The notes under the pieces: model-generated
Told to the model about the DNA's origin: nothing
The model's database searches: none
Seen by the model: the letters and a program-made list of their open reading frames with translations, nothing else
Assembly (NCBI GenBank): GCA_964023275.1
Contig: OZ029921.1
Span: 13,521,806 to 13,585,805 of the forward strand
Source: Norana najaformis
Taxonomy: Eukaryota > Annelida > Clitellata > Crassiclitellata > Hormogastridae
Direction: 5' to 3'
Length of the DNA: 64,000 nucleotides
Program-made: the position numbers and the translations under genes
Shown: in pieces, positions 33,574 through 48,500 of the stretch
How positions within the stretch are numbered: the stretch's first letter is position 1
How the letters are laid out: every line of letters starts with the position of its first letter

Positions 33574-36500
33574 CTACATTACAATCCAAGCAACCAGAAT
33601 TTAATCACCCATTCACAGCCAAAAATTCAGTTGGTATGCTAAGAAGAGCGAGCCTAATGTAGTTAACAAGTTTGCAGTTTCACCCGGGTGGATTAATTCT
33701 TTTCTGAAACAGAATCAGACCTTTAACTACCCAAACTTCAGTCTGACCATTCTCTTCAAGTATTCTCAACCTACTTCTATCCCTCTTCCCTTGACATCCT
33801 TTTAGTAAAGCTTACGTTCTTTGGGGGGTGGAAATGGGAACAGCAAGCGTCTCAAAAAGCCTCCGCTACGCAAATGCCCACCATGCCACCTTCATGAGGT
33901 CCCTCTGTTAGAATAGAGTGCATGGTGTACGACCGAGTACTCGCCGGTATAAGGGAGGTTCCAGTAGAGAGTCTGAAGGACGGATGATGCAGACATCGAC
34001 GCAGGAAATGGTGTCTCAATAAAAACACTGGGAGGAAAGCAACGGGAAACCACCTCTCTAAAACTTCCCGAGTACATGGACAATGGCAATAGTTAAGAAG
34101 CAAGACATGAACGTGCAAAAATGGTGGGAAGAGCAATGTAGAGATTTGGAAGAATTACAAAAAATGGGAATATATGATGAAGTGTACAGAAAAGTGAAGA
34201 TCACAAAAGGGTCGACCAGAGAAAGTGGAACAGAGGTAGAAGACAAGAAATTAGGATACTACAAGATCCCAAACATGCCAGAAGATGGTGGAAGGAATAT
34301 ACAGAGAACCTCTACCAGAGCAAAAACAGACCCACACACCTTAATAAGGACTCACCCCCGGAGGACGGGGAAGAAGTAGAACCAGATGTGCTGAAAGATG
34401 AGGTACTGGCAGCCATCAGCGAAATGAAAAATAAAAAGGCAGGTGGAAGTGATAACATTGCGTAGAGATACTCACAAAATCTGGGAGAAAAAGCAATGGC
34501 TGAGCTGGTAAGGCTGTGTCAGAAAATATGCAACACTGGAGTACAGCCTACTCGAACATGCTTCCAAGATTATGCTAAAGATCATCACAAAAAGAGTACA
34601 AGCCAAGACAGAAGGGACCGAGTATTTGGGAGAAGATCAGTTTGGATTCAGGAAGAGTAGGGGTACAAGAGATGCCACTGGAGCACTAAGGGTGTTGGCA
34701 GAAAGAAGCCTAGAACATGATCAAGATGTCTATGTATGTTTTGTGGATTATGAGAAGGCATTTGACAGAGTAGATTGGAAAAAAACTGATGCATGCACTC
34801 AGGAAACTGGGAATTGATTGAAAGGACAGAAGACTCATTGGAAATCTGTACATGGGCCAGAATAAGAATAGAAGGAGAATATTCAGAACCGGGAATAATT
34901 GGTAGAGGAATAAGACAAGGATGCCTGCTATCACCATTACTGTTTCACATCTATATGGAAGAACTGATATGAAAGGCGCCAGAAAATGCGGACGAGAGAA
35001 TAAAAGTCTGAGGAAGACTGGTGAAGGCGCTGAGATTTGCAGAAGACCAGGCAATGCTGGCAAATAGACAAGTAGGTCAACAAAGGATGATGGACCGCCT
35101 GAACCTAATTTCAATAGAATATGGTATGAAAATAAATATCAAAAAGACTAAGGTTATGAAAAGAAGCAGAAAAGAAGAAACAACAGTAAGAATAATAGTA
35201 AATGATGAAGAGTTCCTGACGTACTTTGAGGTTTTACCAAATGTTTAAGCTTGCCCAAAATTAAAAGGTAAAGGTAATACACTTGTTCACACACCTCTAT
35301 AGCTACTCTTCATAAACATGGCCCAGGGTCAAAGGATCATTTGGGTCAGAGGCAAACACGACCACAGCAAGCCAACCTCAGGATATCTATCCTAACCTCC
35401 CAACTTAAGTTGGTATTCATTTACTGACAAATAAAGAGCAAAGGGCTGAGTGGTGCCAGGTGCATGTTATTCCACAGATGGTCACCCATTCAAGTACTAA
35501 CCCGACTTGATTTGTCTTAACTTACTGCGCCTGTTAGCGTTGTATCAACAACCATGTAGCCACCTGGTGGAGAATCTTGAATATAATCCTGGCTTTGACT
35601 GAAAGCCAGCGCAATGACCTCACACACAGTCCAGTGCAAGCAAGAATTTTGGCAGGTTTGCCATGAATTAAGTGGCAGAGTTACAGATATACGTAAGCTG
35701 ACATATTCAGAACTTCGGTAGGCCTGCAAGGACAGCATTACAGCAGTCCAAGCACATCAGAATGAAGAGGGCTTGCAGCAGAATTACAAGAACAATGGAT
35801 GTGTTTTACAGTGCCTCTGATAGACTGTTTCTAGGTTATATAGCTATGCACATACTTGATCTCATTCCAATTACAGATCACCTGCAAATACCACTAGCAG
35901 GAAAAGCAGTTTAATCAGACACTGTCTGACCTTTTTCTGTCGAAGTAGCTCTTCCTGAAGCTCTTCATGTCGTGATGACAACTTGTCCATCTCTTCATAA
36001 ACACTGTTAGCACAGTATCTCAGTCTGCAAAAACCAACACAGATTGCCCAGAAGCCACGACAGTTTAGAAATACTGATAACAAACAAATATAATAATCAC
36101 AAAAGTCAAAACTACTGCAACGCTAAAGCTCTGCCATGAGCAGAGCCAAGGCTTTGAAACATGGTATATTTTACTATTGTAATCATCAAAAGACACAACT
36201 ATCATTGTACAAATCTGTTATGTGCTGTCAATTCAGCTCAAACATAATTAGAAACTCAAACAGATGAAACTCAAAGTAGCAATTAGCTTGAAAACAAGCT
36301 AAGTCCCCCAATTTCACAGATCATTCCTTCCTAACTCACACCATGTACAATGTCAACCACTATCAGCCTACCACTAGCATAACTGATGACAGATTGCTAA
36401 AGGAGTTGTCTTTCACCTTGGTATCTTGGTATCTGGAGTTTGTACCTCAAAGCATCACGTGGATTTGAGTTGCTTGAACCTTGATGCATTGCGCGATATT

Positions 36501-39500
36501 GTTAACAGAAAAGGAGAGATCGTCCAGTTTCTGGACTGATGCTTTCACGCTGATGGTCAAGACTTTGTCAAGTCTGCGGAATAACGCTGATGACAGCAGA
36601 TAATAATAAATGAACTCACCATGAAGCAACTAACATCTGACTGTGAATTAAGCCATAAATTCTTACACTAGAATAAACCCCTAGAATAAAGATAAGGGGT
36701 AAATATGAAGATCAAGCACAGAGAAAAGAGTATCTGAAATCCATTCAAAGTGAATATAATGTGTAATTAAAATAAACTTCAGTAAAGACACACCTTGTAA
36801 TTTCAGCTTCTTGTTCTGTGTGGCTGGCAGTCAATGACTCAATCACATCCTTCAGATTCTGCTTTCTGAAAATTAAGACACACAATGTAGATCCTTGAAT
36901 TTAACAGCATCTAAGCTCAACTGTTCATTGTTGCGAGACTGTACTGCTTTGGCATAAAACTCAAACTTATTCCCAATATAGACGTCTACTGCTTTTCTAA
37001 CAGTCCAGGAGAATTAAGAAAGAACCTATAAAAACTTATACGTGAAACTTCGTGAAAACTTTACGGAACAAACTATATGTGCAAAAGTTCAAAATGGCTA
37101 CTGACTGTTCATGTAAGATTACAACATTACACAAGAAACTTTCACAAACTACTACTATCTAATCTAAGCTAATGACTTCTATAGCACCGTTATCCAAGTG
37201 CACAAGACATCAACCAAGAGTTGCTTCAAATGAAATTGTACTAAAAAATTTCAAGTGAAACTGTACTAAAAATTCTAATCATAACAAGAATGACAGCAGT
37301 ATTAAAATTAAGACAACAGGAACTGGCTTCCAACAAAAACAAAATCGAAATATATGTTTTATTAGTGCTGCCCTTTGATTAGAATGTTTAATCACAATTA
37401 CTTGTATTAGCTACAAATTAATCACACTTTAACAAAGTGAATAATCTTCATTTGATTGAGACATACAAGTTGTTAACCATCTTTCAATCATAATTCTATT
37501 GTAAACATCTACATAGTACACAGTCTTTTAAAATGTACTTAATCAGTGACTGAAGGCTCACTCTTTCAAATTAAGCCAGTAATTTGGATCAAGTGAAGCC
37601 TTTTCTTATTCACTATGTGTACTGATAAAGAAAACAAAGAATTGTCGTGGCTGGCAAAGGCAAATACTTTTGGTTAGTCAGGCAAAAAATTATGTGCTCT
37701 AGCATGTGACTTCCACTATTCTAGCATGCATATGTCAATGTCAATCTGCAGTTCAATTCTAAAACATCAGAGGACAGCTTTTCAATCAATATGCCTAACT
37801 GGTTCATCTTCTTAAGCCAAAGACGGTTCAGAGATTCAGTCTCTTTTTGGGAGGCTGTGGTAGAGTGTACACGATAAGGAAGACCACAGTCCACTAAGCT
37901 CAATCCATGTTGCAACGGTGTTTGTGATGACGTTGTATATTTTTTTTGGTTCATCACCTTAGGCAAGCTGCTAAGCAGATTAGCCAAGTCTGGCATAATT
38001 TTGTTTTTCTCACACTCTGTTAGTGATGCCTCAGCATGTTTTGTAAACCCATATTTTGTTCACAACGATAGTTCAATGAATTGTTTTGGTGATTAAAAAT
38101 TTAAACTTTCCCTAGAAAATGACAATATCTTTCATTATAAAAGTAAACTGTTCATTACTGGTTTTTCAACACTTATACTGAATGCCATTTAGCAATAATA
38201 AATGTCTGTCACGTGTGAAATCCTAACAAAGAAAGCAATAACACGGCTGTCCAACCAATCGCCATATGCAGTACATGCTAAGTATTACTAGATAGCATAC
38301 TAAGTATACAGCAGTTGTTTATATTGCGCTGGCTGAAACACCGACTCATGCATCCACATTCATAAATATTTGCAGGAAATAATTGTACATGGCAACTGTT
38401 GCATTAATCACAGGCATTAACGGCAAATAACTGACAGCTCTAGTTTTTACCTACTACATGATAGCTAATTATCTAGATACTTAAAGTAGCACCTTTTACG
38501 TACCTCACAAATGCTACATTCTTCTGCCTATGTTTGTAAGTGACACTGTATCACATTTTAAGCCATTTTAACCATGCTGACCTCAAACACGAACTATCAT
38601 TAAACAATAGTTCTACATTGGTTGCATGTCCATTAAATAATCTTGACAGTAATTTAGTATTATGATGGTGGCTCACTCATTCACATGATCTTGTAGTTCC
38701 TGCCGGGCCTGAGCTTCTGTTGAGGAAAGTTTGGCTTCCATTGTTTCCAGTTGATGCATAACTTCCTCGCGTCTACAAAGAGCCATTCACTCAGTCATCT
38801 TAGTAACAAAGAAAAAGGAGAAAAAGCATCTGATCACTGCTCACACTCAAGCGACTGAAATAACATTAATCTCCCTAAAAGTGAAAAAAGTTGAATTCCA
38901 GCTATCAGTCAGCAATTCAGAAGGAATAACAATCCTAGAAAAGCATGCCCTGAATAGATTTAAGAATTTCCAATTACTTTTCAAGCCAGTCACTGCGCTC
39001 CAGCTCAAATTCCAGTAGCAACTTCTGATGTTTAGCCTGCCACTCATCTCGAACGACCCTCTGCTGTTCAGTGACCTTCTTCTCTTCGTCCAGTTCCATC
39101 TAAAAACACCACAGTTCATGCTCTTAACTCAGTCCTAAAATTAGTCATGTTTGCTGATTCTATGAATATTTTTCACCACTAGTCAAAATCCTATACTTCA
39201 GTGCAAAACCATAACCAACAAACTCATCAGAATACTGGTTACTGGTTATTAATGGAACTGGTTATTATCTGCAACTTATTACCTTCAAATTTAAAAATAC
39301 TAATTTTATGGGTTATGGAAGCAGGGTAATACAAAGACAGACTTAAAGTTATCCTTTAATAATGTAAAATTGTCTTGCGTACACAAAATGAAATTCTTTG
39401 GTGTCATCTTTAATATTAAAGTGCAGTGATCACACTGACATGTTGATAAGTGCCGTATTTTCCAGACTATAAGTCATGGTTTTTCACACGAACTTCTAGG

Positions 39501-42500
39501 AATGCATATTACTGAAAGGTGTGACTTGTGTGAAAATTTCAAAAATTTTCTGAATTTATTATATTTAGCAAAGATCGATAACAAACGAATTAAATTAAAT
39601 CACATTTAGTACAACCAAAATTGGTGTAGTGAATGCAATTCTACACCCACTATAGCACCACATTGGCCAGATAAATAGGTACTGTCTCATCTATTTTGTT
39701 AACTTGGATTAAACTTGCAACTGCTGATCATGTAGTACGTTTACTTAATACTGTCTTTGATAACTACAGAAGATAGACTACTATTTACAACCAATATTTG
39801 TATTAAACTATAACCCAAACAGCTAGTATATACCGTAACTAGTGACTGTTTACAGTGGCACCAGGACAAAACGCAAGTTACAACTGCTTTTCTTTTAAAG
39901 CCACACTTGTTTTTCGACTTAACACCCATCAAACCTTTAACTACTTAGTATAATAAATCATTTCAGCATGTTGTTTAACCTTTCCAGTGAAGCCAAAATC
40001 GTTTTTATGTGCATTGTCAGCCGTTCCTGCCTTAGTTTCAATAGCAGCTTTCAGCTGCTAGCCATCCCAATTTCCGAGAAAATACAGCAATGCTTCCTCT
40101 GCAGGAATTAATAAATTGTCTACCAATATTGATCTGCTGCACAAGGCTGAGGTGCTAAAATGTAAGCTTGCCTCTAAATACAACTCTGCTAACCATCTCG
40201 GTCTTGGGCTCATCTCCAAGTTGTGCATCACCCAATTTACAGTGGGCTGAAGATCATCCTCCACTGACTGAATCTATTTGTGAATGGTATCTTAAAGCTC
40301 CTAAGGAGCTGAAAATCAAGGTTCGGAGCGCCCTAGTATGGTCCTGCCTGCTATTGGACTTCGTGAAGTGTCCAAACTCGAAACAAGCAATTATTGCAGA
40401 TTTTAAGAAGGCGTAAATTAAAGATAACAGAAGACATTGACAACACAGATGAAGAAGGTGAAGACCACATATAAGATTTCCCACAAGTCCTAGCAGGACT
40501 GTTTCAAAGTGATACAGAAAACATGGACTCTGATGACCACACACGAAAAAACAAATCACAAATAACAAATGTAGTAAATCTTTAATTCAAAAGTGCAAAA
40601 ATAATTTATTTAAACAAGGTTATTTTGAGCAATTATGTGCTAATGATGGTCATGCATTTATGGCTGCTGTTAGCAAACACGTTTATATGCAATATAACCG
40701 GAAATTTTTGTATGGGTGCATCTTATACTGGAGTTTTATGGTATACGAGGGATCCCATTATTATGGTTTGAAAGCTATCTCAACAATAGGCAACAGCAGG
40801 TTTTAAGTAATAGTGCCCAATCTGTCTTTAATTTAAGCCTATCCAATATGGAGTACCACAAGGATCAATTTTAGACCCACTGTTGTTTCTAATTTATATG
40901 AACGATCTCCCAAATTCCTCTACCCAATTCCACTTCATCTTATTTGCTGATGATACTAATATCTTCTTATCTCATAAATCTTTGGATATACTAATTAAAA
41001 GTGCAAATAATGAACTTGAATTAATAGCTGAGTGGTTTAAGGCAAAGAGATTATCTCTTAACTTAAGCAAAACTTATTTTATATTATTCTATTCTCATAG
41101 AAAATTTATACCTACTCAAGAACAACACATCCTTATTGACAATCAACAAATCCAACAAGTTAATTCCTGTAAATTTCTTGGTGTTTTTATTTATAATCAT
41201 CTAACATGGAACATGCATATCTCCCAAATATCAAAGAAAATTGTTAAAAGTTTTGGTATTTTATATCGCACTGAACATGTAATACCTCAACCCATGTTGT
41301 TAAACTTGTACTACTCTCTTATATATCTTTATCTTTCTTATTCTAATATTATCTGTGCAACAAATTATTCCTCTCGCCTTAAGGGTTTATTAATATTACA
41401 ACGTTGTGCTATAAGAATTGTTGCTAAACAACATTGTGGAATAGGCACTAATAGCCTATTTTCAATATTAAATATTTAACGATAGATGATATAAATTTCA
41501 AATCGTAGAATTCATGTATCGCTATGAACAAAGATTATTACCTTGTGTATTTGACAACTATTTCGTACACTTCTCTCAACTTCATAGCTATTCCACTAGA
41601 TTTCAGGATAATTTTTGTGGTACTTTTGCAAGAACACACACTAGATACTTCAACATAAAACGTATTGGTCCGTCAATTTGGAATGAATTACCTTTAGAAA
41701 TCCGTAACCTACCTAGTCTGTATTTGTTTAAAAAACATCTGCGTAATTTCCTAATAATGTCACTAGACTGTTGATTATAAGCTCATATCTGTTTAGTCTA
41801 TAAGTTTTTATTTATGTTTCTGGAAGTCACAGTTATGACTCATTTTCAGTTTCATAGAGATCACAATGGTGATCCACTTTCTTAGTTTCTTTTTAGTTAA
41901 GTTTTAGTTAAGACTTTCTTTATAGTTCAATTGTACCTAATATCAGTTAAACATTTTTGTCGCCATATGCTTCTTTCTGTAATAGGCGGCCCTAATTTAG
42001 CGGGACTTAGGTCCCTTTTGGGTCTACCATTTGTATCCCAACAATCTATACAATGGTCAGTGTATTTGTTCTTTTGTTTTATTCTTTTGGAATCAATAAG
42101 TTTTCATTCATTCATTTTTCACTCATTCATTCACATATACCAATGCAACCTATGTACTGACTTAAATTATTTTTTGCTGTTTTCGCGTCTTATACTAAGG
42201 AGCGACTTACAGTCTGGAAAATATGGTAAGCAATTCATTTGTTAACATGACATATGTCTATCAGCTGAACAAAGAATTGTGGGCATGTGCAGTTCACACT
42301 GGTCAGACAACAAGAGCAAGATGGAACAAACAGGTCTTAAGCCACTTTATTATTATATCTAGCAAGATTTTCTTGCAAATAATGCAAACACGGAAACTAT
42401 TCCAGATGACTGGTGCAGAAATGCAGAATGCACATTGGCAGCATTCAGACTGATAGTTTCGGATGTCAAGGAGAGACAAACTGTTTTGTGGAGAGATCAG

Positions 42501-45500
42501 GATGGCTGGCAGCACTGCAGAGAAGACAACAGGTAAGCAGGTTAATTCACTGAAAGAGTCTTGTGTGTAAGGAGAGCTATCTTGTAAGTGATTCTAGACC
42601 TGACAGGCAGCCAATGTAGCTTTGCCAGTACAGGAGTGAAGTGATTACACCTGCAGGTTCGTGTCAACAATCAGGCAGGCATGTTTTGGATGCGTTTTAG
42701 TTTGGCAGTTAGACTCTGTAGTGCTGCACAGCAGCAAATTACAGTAGTCAAGTTTTGCTCTGACTATACTACAAGCACCTGTCTTTATAAGTTCCAGTGC
42801 CAAGCATGATGAAACTGTCACATGGCTTTTATATGGAAATACAATGCTTTGCAGACAGCGGTGATATGCTGGTTGAATATTAGAGTTGAACATCAGCCGA
42901 AGACTCTTAAATGTTCCTGATAATGACATGTCCGCACCTGCAATGTTGACTGAGTTTAGGTCCTCGATCGATTTTACTGATGAGGAAGTGCCAAGTACAA
43001 TGAATTAAAACTTTCTTTGGATTCAGGCACAGTCCGTTTAGTAGGAACCAGCAGTGGAATGCTTAAGTACACCGTGTTGTCTTGTTGGTATCAGAGTTGA
43101 AGTGATGGAGCACTTTATGCAGTAGTGTGTCACTGGCATGCTGATGGTGACTGATGCCATGTGTGGAAATGACACAAATGACTGGAGCCACAAACACTGT
43201 GAAAAGGATCAGGCCAAGGACTGATGCTAATGAGACGTCATATGTGCAGGTAGATGACTGTGACTTTATCCAACGCTGACTTGTTGTGACTAGTCCATCA
43301 GGTAACTGCGAATTCAATTCAGTGCAGTGATGCCAAATGTCTTCTGCAGTCTATGAGTGTTGCTTCGTTGATCATACTGAAGGCTGCAGTGAGATGAAGG
43401 CCAATCTGATTAGTGAGTAGCCTGGAGCAGTACAGACATCAAGGAGTTTCAGTAAGGCCATTTCAGTTGAGCAATGCCGACGGTAAGCTGACTGATGATG
43501 ATCAAAATTACAAGAGTTGCTGATGTGAGGCAAGAGACAAGCCATGACAACACTTTTCAAAATTTGTTAACAGAGTATTTAATTTGAAACTGGTCTTTAG
43601 TTAGAAGGATCATCTGGTTCAAGACCTTCCTTCTTCAGTAGAAGCAGATCTGTAGCAGGCTGGAAACCATCCGCTGCTGTAGAGACGAACTGATAGCAGT
43701 AAACACAACTGCGGTGAAATAAGGTATAAAAGGTTGTCAGGATTCTGCGCAAAATTAGATTGTGCCATATGCAGCAGAAATGACCACACATTATTCAAGA
43801 ATTTATTAGAGATAACACTTATCTGGGCATCCCAATACAAAACTACAGCCATGATTGCACAGTGAATTCCAGCAGGCAGCAGTTAGAATCGTTTCTCATT
43901 CACCTCATTTGGTTCACCTGCATAAGCTGTTTCAATAAGCTTGTTAATTCAAGGCTTATAACTTTGTTTTCGGTATATACTGATCTTTATGTTTAAGCAC
44001 AAGCACGCAGAGAAATCACTTACTCTAGCCAAAACAGCGTCCTTCTTACAAGCATCCAACTGACTTGAAATGACATCAAATGCTTCTTGTAGAATGCTCA
44101 GCTTCTGCTCAAGCTCCACTGAGTGCACATTCAGTAGCTGCTTCTCAGCAACATGCTGAGCCATTTCTGAATCCTTCACGAGCAGCTCTTGATTCTTGTT
44201 CAGTGTCAGTTCAAGACGTGATTTGTAATCATTCAACTGAGATTGAAGCTTCTCTATCTAACAAACACATAAAAATACAGCAAAAATCAGTTAGAAAAAA
44301 TGCTGTTAAATGTCATTTCTGTAAGCGACAGGGGTTCCCAGAAACTTTTATGTTTGTACAACTACAAGTCCAGGTTTCCATTAAACTTTAAAATTTAGCT
44401 TTGTGCATTTAACCAGTAACTGATGCTTCTGTGACCAACAGATTCAATTCAAAGTTTATTTTGACTGAGAAAGAAAAAGGGTAACTTCAGACAAAAGATA
44501 TCAATGTTTGTTCACTGAAAATGAAAGTAACCAACATACAACGCCAGTGACATTAACTCAGTCTCCACTATTCCACTGATCTAATTGGTTTAGAGATCCA
44601 AAAATGAGTAAAAGCAAGCAACTCAAAGGAAAAGCATCAGAGGAATGTTACAATCATCTTAAAATGTTAGGCAAACAATTGCATGAACTGCGACCTAAAC
44701 TCTATTACGATTGTCCTAATATGCCATCATTGGTATGACCCTGGCAATGGGTCATGCAAGGACTTGCAAAATGTGAAGAATGAAACAAAACTAAACAAAA
44801 AAAATCAGCTGAAGAATCACTTTCTACTTACTTCACTTTTCAAACCAACAATCTCATTCTCCAGAGTTTTCTGCTTCTCCTAGAAAAAGGGAAAAGACTT
44901 GACAAACACAGTGATGATTTTTCAATTCACACACAACTAGTGAGAGAGAAACTCAGAGACTGCAACAGAGACAGCAGCCAAGAGAAAGTGTGAAGAGACA
45001 GAAGCCAGATAAATGAAAAATTGCACGTAACTTGAGAACCTAAAGACTACATAGGAAACCACTGGGCAGACAGCTTTCTTTCCATGTCAGCCAGTCCTAA
45101 ACTCTGAGCCTATGGACAGTGACTAAGCACTGCAAAAGAGAATAAAGAAACCTCTGAATAGTTTCTCTTGAAGAAACACTAAAAATTTCATATTACCATC
45201 CCAATTATAATTACAAAGATATGAAGAGCTTATAAAAGGAGTTATATCAGTCTAAGTACAAAACAGAACAAAAAGCTACACAAAGAACTGCCGTTGCTGT
45301 ATGTAAATCAAATAAAACAACTACCGTATATACCCGCGTATTAGTCCGTCCGCGTATAAGTCGAAGTCGGATTTTAGACCGAAAATTTAGTACAAAATTC
45401 AAGACCCGCGTATAAGTCGATTTTTTATTAACGGTATTGAATATAAATGCAATAAAAATTTTAGCAGGAAAACTATTATTCAATTTGTAAACTACGTAGC

Positions 45501-48500
45501 TCTATAGTCTTCGAAATACGGAATTATGATTCATGTTAAATCTGGATTGCTTTATATACCTTTACTTCTAAAGAAGCAAAAGCCTTTGATTTTTCGTTCT
45601 TTCTTTGATGTACCGTATTTTCCGGGTTATTATGCGCACTTGTGTATAACGCGCAATAGCATTATTTTGCCTGATTTTTACTTTGATCCACATATAATGC
45701 GCACCGCAGCATAGTGCGCAAGCACTATACCCAGGACATACATTTTGACTGCACCTAGCGCATTATCCTTCATCTTATAAAATATACGCGAAACCCGACG
45801 CTTTAATAGCAAAATCTATAGACCGTAGGTTGTGTTTATTTAGAGGTTCTTTGTGACCAACTTCTAAGGACTGGGTGCGAATTTCAGCCATGTTGACCGA
45901 CTCATACCGGTACTTTGATGTGCATCGGGGTTCCGTAATCTGCCTGACTTACCAGCCTGTCAATTATGATGTTTACTAATCGCTTTTGGAAACGCTGGTT
46001 CCAACGACTTTGCTTTTTAGGGCACTGAAGACGATTATGGTTGTGTATTGGTTGCGAGACATTACACACTATTCACGTTGTTTATCAAGGAGTTCAAAAT
46101 CGAGTTTGCTCTATACGCAATAGACTGCATTGCATTCATTTAAAAGTTCGTTATGAACAACTTCTAAGGACGGAGCGAATTTTAGCCACATAATACTTTG
46201 ATTTGTACTGGAATTTCGCACTCTGATGTTACCCGGTAGGTTATTTGTTTCCGTACTCCGATTATGAGACTAAGCCAGTGCTGAAGTTGGTTTCATGGCT
46301 TTTGGCACTATAGAAATCGTGATGTAACGATTAGGAATAAGGTATGCATACCTTGATAATATTTCATTTCTTCGGGCGGAGGTCTCAGCAGGCGATAATA
46401 AAGGAATTCGCTTTTGACGCATGATATATACAATAACATTATTATAAGTGAAGTATATTTCGTTTTGACCAATATTTATTCAGAAAGCATATAAAATGTC
46501 ATTTCTCTTGAAAAATGATGTAAAAAGCAGACAACTGAAACAAACGTAATTTTAGGTCCGCTTTTTGCATTGTTTAAATTTCAGTCCGAAAATCGGTCCG
46601 AAAATCATCTGTCTATTTAGCGTCGCGCGTATAAGTCGAAGAGCTTTTTCGTCAACCTGAAATAGTCTAAAATTTCTCGACTTATACGCGAGTATATACG
46701 GTAAATTTTTCCCATATATATTTGTTTGTTTTATTGGGGCGACAACTAATTGTCCAACCTACCAGCCTGTTCAGTTGCTACAACAGTCAACCTCCTGCAC
46801 TACAACATAGTACAGACACCAGGTTTCGACTCTGTTCATACCTCTTGCATTTTCAACAACTCCTTACCACTGGTTCCCACATCTGGCAAATGAGACATTT
46901 CACCCTGCCATGCTGAAAATGCTGATGCATGGCGTTAAAAACTTTACCAGATTTCACCTGATGTCACAAGTCTAGATTCACTACTTAAACAACACTTCCT
47001 TGTTGAGTATTATGCCTACTGCGTCTCCTGATCAAATGCCAAAAGACAAACCACAGCAACTATCATGATAACATTCTGTCCCACATCTGCAGTGGTCACC
47101 TTCCACAACCAGCATCACCCATTCATCGCCATTTCAGGTCATCATCTCTTGCCAAGCCTGAAGTTCTAAGTCCTGAACTGTTCTGTGCTGCTAGCCATAT
47201 CTTCCACCTAAATTCTGTAAACACCAGGGTTGGCATGGTGGCTGAGCAGCTAATGCAGTCGATTTTCAATTCAGCAACACATTTCAGATCATAGGCTCGC
47301 CAAGCGAAATGAACATAGGTTGCATTCTGAAACTGTTTGTAACCTCAGAGGTCACCATTTTCAATATGAGTGCCTCCTTTATAAACAAAGTAAATGCTAA
47401 ATCAGAAAGCAAGTGAAATGGAGGTGACTGACTCCCGATGGCAGCGCATTAAAGGAAATGCGCTGTAATAATAATAATAATAATTAATAATATTATTATT
47501 ATCATCCCAACGTTACAACTTGCTTCAGCACCACCTGAGCAGTACAGTACTGAAGAACTTGATTTAGTGTATATCTTCACGCAAAAGCCCATTTGCATGT
47601 TAGGTGACTTCAAATAAGCTAAAAATGTACTGAACATCTCACTCTGACAAACTCTGTTAAGTTCTTGTATATGGCAGTAGACACCAGCTTTTTGATCTGT
47701 CCACTGAGCTGTTTGTTTGGTATCATGGCATCTGGTACTTTAAAAATGCTAAATATCATTTGTAGAAAGTATAGCAGAAATAAGCAAGTCTAAAGATAAA
47801 AAAGTCCAAAGATAAGCTGTTGCATTAAAAAAACAGAAAAAAACTTACAGAGAGAATCAAGTTTCGCTGGAGTTCACTGTCAAGCTGAATGCTGATGTTG
47901 TCAACTCGTGAGACAGCTCCCTGATAGTCCTCTTGCAGCATTTCATACTAAACAAGAATGAAAACCAGCCAACTGAATCAGAGGCTTGCGTCAGAGATCT
48001 CAGATTCACTTAGCAATGATTAGGTATTATCTGACGGGAAGCTAGAAGGCATTAAATCTGTCCTGTTCCACTAGCTTCTCGGAAACTATTGCAGTTCTAG
48101 AAACTGACGCTTGGCATCAGTCTGGTTCATTTCAGCCATAAAAGGTTTCCACTCCTCACCACTCTCAACATTTTCTGTAACAGCTTGCGATAATTTTAGG
48201 CTGAACTATATTCTCTCTTAAACAATAACAGCAAATGGACACCATATTTGGCTTTCCTGAAGAACCAGAACTGAATTACATAGTTACATGTGCCACCAGC
48301 GAGATCTAGGTACCCTTAAGTAGTGATATCTACCAGAAGTGCTGCCTTCTTCTCAGATCTGTGATTCTGTTACTTCCCTGTCATTATGCATCCACAGAAC
48401 ATTTGCTCAAATGATGCACCTGACACCAAACTCCTTCCATCAGATCATAAAGGATGCATAGTTCTTAAAACAATGTTTTTAAGTTAATATTGTACTTTTT

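Noticed and set aside
34710-35114. 134-codon minus-strand frame
   Set aside because: It is the antisense shadow of the RTE-like reverse transcriptase.
47225-47400. Possible tRNA-derived SINE (GGTGGCTGAGCAGC resembles an A box) upstream of the (AAT)n run
   Set aside because: No acceptable B box (GGTTCGANTCC) follows at the right distance and no second copy was seen in the window.
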